Below, in pieces: positions 8,080-15,258 of a stretch of DNA of 30,661 bases (within the stretch, counting starts at the first letter, position 1; each line of letters opens with the position of its first letter). The stretch comes from FACHB-1406 sp034189065 (GTDB taxonomy: Bacteria > Cyanobacteriota > Cyanobacteriia > Cyanobacteriales > Spirulinaceae): the NCBI GenBank assembly GCA_034189065.1, contig JAXHVQ010000067.1, forward strand, positions 1-30,661. The letters are read 5' to 3'. The notes below the pieces were generated by a model, which made no database searches, was not told the origin of the DNA, and saw only the letters and a list, made by a program, of their open reading frames with translations. The position numbers were made by a program, and so were the translations under genes.

Positions 8080-8724
8080 ATGAATAGTAAAAATTGGGAA
8101 TTTTTAAAACCAATTGTTCAACCCGATAAAGCGAATGTCTTTCTCCAAAGATTTGAAAAAATTGCTTTTAGAGCCAAAAACAAAGAACGTTTTTGTTTAA
8201 GCAAGCAAAATGGATGGGTTGCTGTTCCTGTTGAGAGTGCAGATCACTTTTCTGAAAGTGAGGAAGAAAGGTTACTATCGGTTACTCAAAAAAATGGCTA
8301 TGAAAAACTTATCGCAATTCTTTTTGAAGACTTAAAAAATTTCCCACCAGTATCTACTATTCCCACAACGGCTGAGGGTATTGCTGAACTTAACTGGGAG
8401 TTTTCTCACTTTTGGCTAGCGCTATTTGCTGGAGAGCCTGATTGGGTAATTATTGGGACTAAGAGCAACTACTTTATTGTTGCTGGCTCTCCTGATTTTG
8501 TACGGGACTTTTTGGGGTGTGAAATCAACGATGCTTTTTCTGAGTTTTATGAGTTTCTTTTGGACTACCTAGACTCGTCGGATCCTTTAGGAGAATATTT
8601 ACTCTCTGTGTACAATGATTTACGCACTATCTATCCTCAATTAGAATCGGGTTCTATTCTTTGTGTTGGTGAATCAAACGTGGTTGCTATTCCCAACTCC
8701 TCCCCCGCCTCTATCCCGATTTAA
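8080..8724 (+). CDS. Hypothetical protein, candidate immunity partner
   Basis: A 214-residue acidic soluble protein without signal peptide or membrane helices. I do not recognise a family. Aromatic and acidic runs such as ELNWEFSHFWLALFAGEPDW and FYEFLLDYLDSS are the style of immunity proteins that shield a toxin active site, and the gene follows the toxin-like ORF on the same strand in the same AT-rich DNA. The last ~15 residues (AIPNSSPASIPI) are low-complexity. At this point another frame (8673-8897) becomes clearly coding, so the natural C-terminus may have been lost by a frameshift or fusion near 8690. Function is inferred from position only. Confidence 0.5.
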   Translation: MNSKNWEFLKPIVQPDKANVFLQRFEKIAFRAKNKERFCLSKQNGWVAVPVESADHFSESEEERLLSVTQKNGYEKLIAILFEDLKNFPPVSTIPTTAEGIAELNWEFSHFWLALFAGEPDWVIIGTKSNYFIVAGSPDFVRDFLGCEINDAFSEFYEFLLDYLDSSDPLGEYLLSVYNDLRTIYPQLESGSILCVGESNVVAIPNSSPASIPI

Positions 8725-8897
8725 TTCTCCGCGTTGAATTTGGCAACGGGTACGAACTCAAGGTTTTTCCCGACCTCGAAGATTTAGATTTATCCCATTG
8801 GGAACTGTTCGCGCCCGATGATATGCTGCTTGAGATGGGACCGGGAAGAGTTTGGTCTTACAGCAGTGCTGATGTGCCAATGAGTGCAACAGCTTAA
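8673..8897 (+). pseudogene. Decayed 3' gene fragment overlapping the candidate immunity gene
   Basis: This frame reads protein-like from about 8709: LYPDLILRVEFGNGYELKVF, then DLEDLDLSHWELFAPDDMLL and a short tail ending TAA at 8895-8897. A TGA lies just upstream at 8670-8672, and no start codon precedes the protein-like part. Composition returns to the GC level of the host here. It is either the true C-terminus of the preceding gene after a -1 frameshift or the remnant of a native gene cut by the islet. Family not recognised. Confidence 0.45.
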
Positions 8898-9073
8898 ATA
8901 CAATTTAAACAAGGATTTTCCGCTGAAGAAAATGCCGTTCTCGACTGGCAGTAGAAGCAACCCAACGCGAGTTCTGCGAAAACCTAAATTTTGGCTCCTC
9001 CTACGAAAAAATAAAAGAACAGGAATGCCCTTTCCCTATATCCCTCTCCCAACGAGTGGGAGAGGAACTTTAG
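8898..9073 (+). pseudogene. Frameshifted coding remnant
   Basis: Two adjacent frames continue one another. FKQGFSAEENAVLDWQ is closed by TAG at about 8951, and AVEATQREFCENLNFGSSYE continues in the next frame at 8948. The second part runs into a palindromic repeat that supplies its last residues. This looks like the decayed end of a native gene; the family is not recognised. Confidence 0.4.
9043..9065. repeat. Palindromic REP-like hairpin
   Basis: CCTCTCCCA, a 5-base loop and TGGGAGAGG form a perfect 9-bp stem inside the decayed fragment and just before the convergent lipoprotein gene. It resembles the CTCTCCC/GGGAGAG repeats common between cyanobacterial genes. Confidence 0.6.
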
Positions 9074-9104
9074 TTGGGGTTTCACCAATTCCGTTGGGAC
9101 GAGA

Positions 9105-9950
9105 TTAACGCCTGCGACGACTTCCAGACCGTCGCCGAGACTTACTGCCGCTGCCAAAACTGCCGCTGCTGCGACGATTCTGCCGCGTTTTGTTGGACCG
9201 TTTCAAGTCGCTTCCCCCGTAACCCGAACCCGTGGCGCGGGAATTATTGGAGGGTTTGTTGCGATTTGCACGGGAGGGGGTATTGCGCAAACTCCCCGTG
9301 GCGCGGAAGGTGGAACGATTTTTAACGGCGGCAGGCGGCGCGTTGTAGCGCGTTTGATATTGTTTGACGGCACCACTATAGGTGTTGCCGTAACCGCCGT
9401 AACCGCGCAACGTTCCGCCGCTGTAGACGGGAGGGACGTAATATCGGGGGGTGAAGAGTGCGTTGGCGACCATTTGACCCGCGATCGCGCCTGCAAATGG
9501 AGTCCAGAAACTCGACTCTCGCCGCACGATAACCGTTTCCTGCCGTCCGGTTTGCGGGTTGGTTTGCGTTTCGGTAACGTTATGAACGTATTCGATTTTA
9601 TAATCTTCGGTTAAATACAGAACCGGCTGACCATTTTCGACTTTTAAATGGGTTTTTTCCCCGGCACTAATTTGGTCGTCGGTGAGTCTTGCCAGTTGCA
9701 AGTTTTCGGTGCGGTAAACCGGCGGCGAGCCCGCAGGCGTATTCAATAGCATCAGTTCGTAAGTCCCATCCACGTCGTTATAGGTGGCTTGTTGAACGGG
9801 ATATTGACCGTCGTTGAGGGGAGGCGAGTTATAAGAAATGTTCTCTCCGGCGGCGTTTTGAGAGGACTGGGAACTGGACGTGCAAGCCACGGTAGTGACG
9901 CACAAAAGGAACGACATGACAAGAACAGTGAGTTTGCGTAGCATAAGCAC
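9105..9950 (-). CDS. Lipoprotein with Ser/Arg/Gly-rich tail
   Basis: An exported protein of 281 residues. The N-terminus has a lipoprotein signal (MLMLRKLTVLVMSFLLC, lipobox ending VTTVAC) with the acylated Cys at about residue 23. Residues ~45-165 form an ordered domain rich in Tyr/Thr (DGTYELMLLNTPAGSPPVYR). A Gly/Ala/Tyr segment follows (FAGAIAGQMVANALF, YGGYGNTYSGAV). The final ~75 residues are low-complexity and very basic, ending KSRRRSGSRRRR, and could bind anionic polymers. ATG at 9950 or 9944 could start it; both keep the signal peptide. Function unknown. It converges on the decayed fragments to its right-hand side of transcription. Confidence 0.7.
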   Translation of the reverse strand: MLMLRKLTVLVMSFLLCVTTVACTSSSQSSQNAAGENISYNSPPLNDGQYPVQQATYNDVDGTYELMLLNTPAGSPPVYRTENLQLARLTDDQISAGEKTHLKVENGQPVLYLTEDYKIEYVHNVTETQTNPQTGRQETVIVRRESSFWTPFAGAIAGQMVANALFTPRYYVPPVYSGGTLRGYGGYGNTYSGAVKQYQTRYNAPPAAVKNRSTFRATGSLRNTPSRANRNKPSNNSRATGSGYGGSDLKRSNKTRQNRRSSGSFGSGSKSRRRSGSRRRR

Positions 9951-10643
9951 AGAAAGGGTAAGTTTAAATTTTTTTGTACTTTTTCTATCTTAAGCGAGTG
10001 AGGTAATCTCTTTCCAGACGGCTTTCCGTACAGAATTATCTGGAAATGCGATATTAATCGAGCCTGTAAAAATCTCTCAATCAGCGGAGGGGATGGCTGT
10101 TGTTTAATGGCGATCGAGACGCGGCGTTTGTATAAGTTTTGCTTTTTGAATTCAGATAACTCAAAATGCCGCGTCCCTACGGGTGGGGTTGTATAAATGT
10201 AACTTACCAACAATAATACCGATCTGGCTCGTCGCTTAATTCAAAATCCGTGCGATAGTCGGGGTGATAGTAGGAAATCGCAGAAGAAGAAGGCTCGAAA
10301 AGTTGCGCGCCGGTCTTAAAACTTACTCCCAAATTCACTAGGATTTGCGCGATCGCGCGAGTTTATCGCCAGCACGTCAACTGTAAGTATATTTGCGCAT
10401 CAACCAATATTTTACGCCTCTTTTAGACTCACTTCCAAAGGATGCGATCGCCAACCGCAAGTAACGCTCGACACTAAAATTGCCTACGTAGTATTACCAT
10501 AAAAAATTCAAATCTTGGGCACTTAGCATTCACAAATCCAAACGTCACTAAGTTATGTCACTTACTTAAAATTACCTTTGTCGTAAACTCAATTCTGTAC
10601 AAAGACTACAATCAACAATTCAACGTAATAGGAGAAAATCAGC
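9951..10643. other. Long divergent intergenic region
   Basis: About 690 bases between the lipoprotein gene and the secreted DUF642-like protein. It holds a hairpin with GACGCGGC/GCCGCGTC arms (10118-10125 and 10168-10175), a 44-codon leftward ORF listed separately, and an AT-rich promoter-like stretch before 10644. No tRNA or insertion sequence seen. Confidence 0.5.
10204..10338 (-). CDS. Possible 44-residue protein (GTG start) or C-terminal remnant
   Basis: The frame reads V/M-NLGVSFKTGAQLFEPSSSA, then ISYYHPDYRTDFELSDEPDR and YYCW before TAA. The composition (acidic, Tyr-rich, no low-complexity) is protein-like and unlike random translation. A TAA lies nine codons upstream of the GTG, so the maximum frame is ~52 codons. 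No Shine-Dalgarno is visible, so it may instead be the end of a lost gene. I do not recognise the family. Confidence 0.35.
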   Translation of the reverse strand: MNLGVSFKTGAQLFEPSSSAISYYHPDYRTDFELSDEPDRYYCW

Positions 10644-11693
10644 ATGAAAAAAATACTCGTGTGGGTCGTGTCAGCACTGTTGACCTTGACTTGCTTGATA
10701 ATCAACCCACTTGCGGCACTTGCCAACGCTCCATCACCGGATATTTATGCTTCAGATCCATTAGAAGCTCGAGGAGCTTGGAAAGGAAAAGGACGCTTCT
10801 ATGCAGGCTACGGCTGTCCTGCCACTGCCGGGAAAAAAACTTTGGGAATGAACAATGTCGGGATTTCAGGAAAAGAATTCATTACCTTCGAGCGAGAATT
10901 AATTCCAGGCGAATACACTGCAACTATTGATGTGTGCGACTATACCAACTATCCCTATACTCGGGTGGGTCAAGTGGGTATGACCGCTGGAGGAGTCCTG
11001 CTAACTCCCACATCAAGCACAAGACCGACTCCCAGCTCCGGACAAACTGTTTCTTGGTCGTTCAAGTATTCTGTCCCAGCAGACGCTCCGAACTTGGGTT
11101 CTCCTATTGGCTTTGAAATCAATGTCCCTCGGGGCGGTAAGCCGGTAGGAAATGTTGCTTTTGATAATCTCCAGATTAAGACGACCGAACTTCCTTCTGC
11201 AAATCTCTGTGAAAATACGGCGCAGAAAAACTTAATTGTGAATGGCAGTTTTGAAACGCCTGTAGTTGACTTGCTTGGATTTGAACCCTCTATTGAAGGC
11301 TGGACGGTATCGGAGGGAGACGCAATTGAAATTGATAGTCAAATTGTTAGTTCTCCCTCAGAAGGAGCGCAATTTGTGGAGCTGGATGGCAATCAAGTGA
11401 GTAAAATCGAGCAGGATATTCCGACTCAAGCGGGTAAAACTTACAAGCTCAGTTTTGCTTTTTCACCTCGTCCGGGTACCGCAGACAATAAGCTGAACGT
11501 ACGTTGGGGAGATAAGGTTGTTGCACAACTCGATGAGAGTGGCGAAACCCTGACTGCTCCTGACTGGAAGGTGTATAGCTATGAGGTTAAAGCTGATGGC
11601 TCTACGACTCGTCTGAGCTTTGACGATCTGAATGAAGCTTCGGATGGATTTGGAACTTTCTTGGATGCCGCGAGCGTTAAATTATGTCAGTAA
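10644..11693 (+). CDS. Secreted protein with C-terminal DUF642-like carbohydrate-binding fold
   Basis: A 349-residue exported protein. A classical signal peptide (MKKILVWVVSALLTLTCLII, cleavage near ALANA, residue ~28) is followed by a ~150-residue beta-rich domain with paired Cys (GYGCPATAGK and IDVCDYTNYPYT). The C-terminal ~160 residues begin NLIVNGSFETPVV and contain EGWTV, GAQFVELDG, TQAGKTYKLSFAFSPRPG and FGTFLDAASVKLC, the pattern of DUF642/galactose-binding jelly rolls. A GGAG Shine-Dalgarno sits ~9 bases before the ATG. It is monocistronic and followed by a strong terminator. It probably acts in the cell wall, sheath or extracellular matrix; the ligand is unknown. Confidence 0.8.
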   Translation: MKKILVWVVSALLTLTCLIINPLAALANAPSPDIYASDPLEARGAWKGKGRFYAGYGCPATAGKKTLGMNNVGISGKEFITFERELIPGEYTATIDVCDYTNYPYTRVGQVGMTAGGVLLTPTSSTRPTPSSGQTVSWSFKYSVPADAPNLGSPIGFEINVPRGGKPVGNVAFDNLQIKTTELPSANLCENTAQKNLIVNGSFETPVVDLLGFEPSIEGWTVSEGDAIEIDSQIVSSPSEGAQFVELDGNQVSKIEQDIPTQAGKTYKLSFAFSPRPGTADNKLNVRWGDKVVAQLDESGETLTAPDWKVYSYEVKADGSTTRLSFDDLNEASDGFGTFLDAASVKLCQ

Positions 11694-11747
11694 AGCAATA
11701 ACAATCAACTGTTTTTGTCAAAGCTCAGTCATCAATTTGATTGGTTA

Positions 11748-11792
11748 AAAAAGCGATCGCTCTTGTCTCGTTTGGCAGGGCGATCGCTTTTT
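11748..11792. terminator. Bidirectional terminator built from two HIP1 sites
   Basis: AAAAAGCGATCGC (11748-11760) and GCGATCGCTTTTT (11780-11792) form a 13-bp stem with an A-tract on one side and a T-tract on the other. It serves the converging secreted-protein and ferredoxin genes in both directions. Confidence 0.85.
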
Positions 11793-11832
11793 GTAAGGTT
11801 TGAGAAGCGCAATCGAGTTCTCCCAAACCCTC

Positions 11833-12153
11833 CTAAGACGGTTGTCCAAACTGACGTTGATAAATCTCGTCCTCCTTTTCTGATACCATTTTAAGAGGCG
11901 ATCGCGCATAAGCCACACATAGCAAAACGTATCCTTCCTTTTGTAATTCCGGCGAAACGCCCATCGCCTCGCTTTGATCCACTTTGCCTTCGAGGAGTTG
12001 CGCCGCGCAAGTCGTACACACTCCTGCGGTACAAGAACTGGGTAAGTCAATCCCTTGTTCGAGGGCAACATCGAGGATTTTGCGGTCTTCTGGAACCTCT
12101 AGGGTATAGGTGCTGCCTTGATGATTAATTTCTACGGTGTAGGTCTCGGGCAT
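11833..12153 (-). CDS. Plant-type [2Fe-2S] ferredoxin
   Basis: A soluble 106-residue electron carrier. The four cluster ligands are C41, C46 and C49 in SSCTAGVCTTCAAQ and C79 in YVLLCVAY, the CX4CX2C...C arrangement of photosynthetic-type ferredoxins. The extra segment EAMGVSPELQKEGY and the tail KEDEIYQRQFG are closer to the minor cyanobacterial ferredoxins of the Synechocystis Slr1828 kind than to the main PetF. It may serve a dedicated reductase rather than bulk photosynthetic electron flow. It is the last gene of a leftward series and ends at the HIP1 terminator. Confidence 0.92.
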   Translation of the reverse strand: MPETYTVEINHQGSTYTLEVPEDRKILDVALEQGIDLPSSCTAGVCTTCAAQLLEGKVDQSEAMGVSPELQKEGYVLLCVAYARSPLKMVSEKEDEIYQRQFGQPS

Positions 12154-12244
12154 TGTTTGAAGTCTTTGAGCTTAAATTCTTTTCGCAATGATTATAGCGT
12201 CCTACACGGATAAATTCAATATCGATTCTTTTATAAAAATTAAA

Positions 12245-12727
12245 TTAGTCGTGTCTCGACTTTTGATTGAGATATCGAATCAGAAAGTAGCTGGTTGAGA
12301 GGGTAAAAGCAGCAATTGATAAAGCAATTAAATCGAATGCTTTTTTCTTTTCCAAGTCAAAGATAATGATTTTTCGAGCGACTGCAATGAGAGAAGTAAT
12401 TACGACTAATTCATATTGTACTGAATGCTCTTTAAGGTAAACTGTGATATTAGCAAGGATTTCCAAGGCGATCAAAACATTTAATAATAGTCCAAAGGCT
12501 TCAAATAAACTATCTTTAGTGATTCCTTGTGGTTCCGAAATTAATTCTACTGCCAGGGATTGAAATAGAAATAAACAGAGGTCGTATACAGCAAACAAAG
12601 TAACGATAATCATCAAGATTGATAGGAATTTGGCGATGAAAATTTCTACCCCTCCCATTATTTTAAGAAAATTATCGTCTTTCTCTGTATTAAACAAATG
12701 TTTAAATAAGTTTCGTAACAATTTCAT
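12245..12727 (-). CDS. PsiE-like (phosphate-starvation-inducible E family) membrane protein
   Basis: A 160-residue inner-membrane protein with four hydrophobic segments. The core ALEILANITVYLKEHSVQYE followed by LVVITSLIAVARKIIIFDLE is the signature of the PsiE family. PsiE is induced by phosphate starvation in E. coli; its biochemical role is unknown. ATG at 12727 (MKLLRNLFKHLF) was preferred to an upstream GTG at 12763, since the extra 12 residues are unlike the family. The AI-2E exporter gene is upstream on the same strand, ~120 bases away. Confidence 0.85.
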   Translation of the reverse strand: MKLLRNLFKHLFNTEKDDNFLKIMGGVEIFIAKFLSILMIIVTLFAVYDLCLFLFQSLAVELISEPQGITKDSLFEAFGLLLNVLIALEILANITVYLKEHSVQYELVVITSLIAVARKIIIFDLEKKKAFDLIALSIAAFTLSTSYFLIRYLNQKSRHD

Positions 12728-12847
12728 GTTAAATGAGTAAATTAATGCTTCAGCCCCTTGCACCCGTTAAAAACAAACTAGAATCTTCAATTTACCGTTA
12801 GTCATTGGTTTGCTTTCCCTACTGTCCGCTACCTCTATTCCATCATC

Positions 12848-13939
12848 TCATAATTTGCTAGTCTCGTCCTCACTTCGGGTAGTAGCATCGGGAGAATCTA
12901 ATGATGAAATGGTTTCTGCCCCAAACAATTCCACCAAGCTTTTAATGAAACCTGCTGTGGGAACGGCGACGATTAAACCCAGAAGTCCCGCAAGTTTTGC
13001 CCCAATTAAGAGAGAAATGAGAATCCAAACTGGATTGATACCCGTAAATCCACTGAATAGACGGGGCGCGATCGCGTTTTCTACCGCCTGTTCGAGGGCG
13101 ATCGCGATCGCCCAAACCCTAATCCCCAGCCACACATCGTTCAAAGCAACGAACAAACTGACAAGACAAATGCCGATAACGCCCCCAAACGGAAACAGCG
13201 CCATTGCGCCCACTGTCAGTCCAAACAATAATCCAAACGGAACGTCAAAAATCAGAAAAGTTAGAGTCGCCGTCAAGCCAATTAATCCCGCTAGCGTCCC
13301 TTGTCCGATAAAATAATTATGAAAATTCTGGCTGAGGGAGTGGCGCACGCGATCGCGAATTTTAAGCGGTAGGAATTGAAACAACCCGTTCCAAAATTGC
13401 TCTCCGTTTAATAGCATATAAAACGTTAAAACTAGAGTAAAGATCGAACTAATCGTTTGAGTTAGCGCTAAGACGACTCCACCCCAAAAATATCCGCCCC
13501 AATTTTGAGATTGACTCGACAAAATCTCTGAAAACTGAGAAGCAATCTGGTTAAAATCGAGAGAGATTCCGAGGCGAGAAGCAAGCATTTCCCAAGAAAT
13601 AAGTTGCGCGCTAGCAGAGTCTAACCAACTTGGCAACTGTTTTAAAAAAGTATTAAATTGGTTTGTAATAATTGGAAAAAGGGTTATTCCTAATATAACA
13701 AGCAAAAGTGAGATACCAAAAAAAACAAACAAAATAGCAACACTTCTTTGAATCCGGTATCGTTCTAAATGTCGGACGGGATAATCTAGAAGAAAAGAAA
13801 GCAGCGTTGCAGCCGCGACAACATAAATAAGGGATTGGAAATATTGAAAAACAATGATGAGAAGCCAACCGTTTAGAAAAAATAGTGGAAAAAGGAGTCC
13901 TAAGATAAACCATTGCAGAAGCGCGCGGGTTGGTTTCAT
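12848..13939 (-). CDS. AI-2E family (TqsA/PerM-type) membrane transporter
   Basis: A polytopic inner-membrane protein of 363 residues. Family members export small molecules; TqsA affects autoinducer-2, while others act as Na+/H+ antiporters, so the substrate here is open. Hydrophobic helices occur at about 8-45, 60-85, 155-180 and in a C-terminal cluster 205-330. The conserved segments are the family-specific GLLFGLTVGAMALFPFGGVI and IAIALEQAVENAIAPRLFSG, plus NPVWILISLLIGAKLAGLLG. The long periplasmic-type loop of residues ~95-150 is also typical. Its ATG is 84 bases after the HDAC-like gene stop, so the two may be co-transcribed. Confidence 0.92.
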   Translation of the reverse strand: MKPTRALLQWFILGLLFPLFFLNGWLLIIVFQYFQSLIYVVAAATLLSFLLDYPVRHLERYRIQRSVAILFVFFGISLLLVILGITLFPIITNQFNTFLKQLPSWLDSASAQLISWEMLASRLGISLDFNQIASQFSEILSSQSQNWGGYFWGGVVLALTQTISSIFTLVLTFYMLLNGEQFWNGLFQFLPLKIRDRVRHSLSQNFHNYFIGQGTLAGLIGLTATLTFLIFDVPFGLLFGLTVGAMALFPFGGVIGICLVSLFVALNDVWLGIRVWAIAIALEQAVENAIAPRLFSGFTGINPVWILISLLIGAKLAGLLGLIVAVPTAGFIKSLVELFGAETISSLDSPDATTRSEDETSKL

Positions 13940-14023
13940 GAGTAGGGACGTTCTAAAACATCAGTACAGAAGTCAAAAATCGATTAATTAAAGATATTTA
14001 AAATAATATTGACTTCGCTAAAA

Positions 14024-14944
14024 TCAAAGAAATTGCCGAGCCACTTCCCTAGCCGCGCGATGCAACAAAGAATGCCGATAGACTAACGATTGAATATCTT
14101 TACCATATCCGCCGCCAATGACGCTAGCTACAGGATAGCCAGCCGCAATGCAGGTACTCAAAACCATAATTTCTCGACGATATAGGCCGCGATCGCTCAT
14201 TGCCAATTTTCCCAAGCGATCGCTAACATGGGTATCAACTCCCGCATCGTATAGCACTAGATCTGGCTTAACTTGGGAGAGTAAATCGGGCAAATGTCGG
14301 GCTAAAATTTGTAGATATCCATCGTCATCTAACCCTTCAGGTAAAGGAATATCGAGATCGCTTTGTTGTTTGCGTCCGGGAAAGTTTGCCTCGCAGTGCA
14401 TCGAAAAGGTGAAAACGCTTTCGTCCCCTTGAAAAATGAACGCTGTTCCATCTCCTTGATGCACGTCCAAATCGATAATTAACACCTTTTGAATTAGTCC
14501 CAAATGTTGGAGAACGCGAGACGCGATCGCGAGATCGTTAAAAATACAAAACCCCGAACCATAACTGGGAAAAGCATGATGCGTTCCCCCCGCCGTATTG
14601 CAAGCTAAACCAAAACTCAGCGCCAACTTTGCTGCTAAAATTGTTCCTCCCACCGCCGTACAAGTTCGCCTCACTAAACCCGAACTCCACGGCAAACCAA
14701 TGCGTCGTTGCGCCTTAGCATCTAGCGTTCCTTCGCAGTAAGCTTGGACGTAGTTGGGGGTATGAACCAATTCTAACCAGTCTCTCGATGGCGCTTCGGG
14801 GAAATGAACTTGTTCTGAGCAAATGATACCATCTGCTAATAGTAAATCGTGCAAAAGTTTAAACTTCGGCATCGGAAAACGATGTCCATCGGGAAGGGGC
14901 GTTACATAATCAGGATGGTAGATTATTTTTAAGTTATTCGGCAT
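14024..14944 (-). CDS. Histone deacetylase superfamily (AcuC-like) zinc hydrolase
   Basis: A 306-residue arginase/deacetylase-fold enzyme. Bacterial members deacetylate small acetylated amines, polyamines or acetyl-lysine proteins. Conserved elements are intact: tandem His in GGTHHAF (H122-H123), zinc ligands D160 and H162 in IIDLDVHQGDGT, the third ligand most likely D242 in AGVDTHVSD, and the transition-state Tyr Y280 in GGGYGKD. The length fits the cyanobacterial group of standalone enzymes. The physiological substrate cannot be read from sequence. It lies upstream of the AI-2E transporter on the same strand. Confidence 0.92.
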   Translation of the reverse strand: MPNNLKIIYHPDYVTPLPDGHRFPMPKFKLLHDLLLADGIICSEQVHFPEAPSRDWLELVHTPNYVQAYCEGTLDAKAQRRIGLPWSSGLVRRTCTAVGGTILAAKLALSFGLACNTAGGTHHAFPSYGSGFCIFNDLAIASRVLQHLGLIQKVLIIDLDVHQGDGTAFIFQGDESVFTFSMHCEANFPGRKQQSDLDIPLPEGLDDDGYLQILARHLPDLLSQVKPDLVLYDAGVDTHVSDRLGKLAMSDRGLYRREIMVLSTCIAAGYPVASVIGGGYGKDIQSLVYRHSLLHRAAREVARQFL

Positions 14945-15258
14945 TGGTCAGATAGAATGGGAGAATAGGAGAAGTAGGGACACAGCATTTTCGCTTGTTT
15001 AAGTTCAATATAATAATATTGCTCTTCGCTGTGTCCCCAGAATTGAAGAATTCAGAATTCAAGCTGTAAGCATTTACGCAAAATAGATGACTCCTGACAT
15101 CTGCCTAAAGCCCCCACTGTGCCTCAGTCACCACGCGATATATCATTAATTTTGGCGAGGGACTTGTTAGCCTATTATTAAAGGATAAGAAATAACGCGA
15201 TTGCAGGCAAGCGATTGATTGGGAATTGCGGCAAAACCCAAAACCTAAAACTTAAAAC
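14945..15258. repeat. Intergenic region with a long hairpin element
   Basis: A ~310-base gap. GGGACACAGC (14977-14986) and GCTGTGTCCC (15028-15037) form a perfect 10-bp stem around a 41-base AT-rich loop that itself contains the short hairpin CAATAT-AATA-ATATTG. It is either a small MITE-like palindrome or a terminator-like structure. Nothing else is evident up to the EcsC-like gene. Confidence 0.5.

Noticed and set aside
8884..9108. A 74-codon ORF after the islet
   Set aside because: It starts inside a decayed fragment and runs through a palindromic repeat; the other two frames carry the protein-like text.
12810..13316. A rightward 168-codon ORF opposite the AI-2E transporter
   Set aside because: Low-complexity Ser/Pro/Asn text antisense to a clear membrane protein; no RBS.
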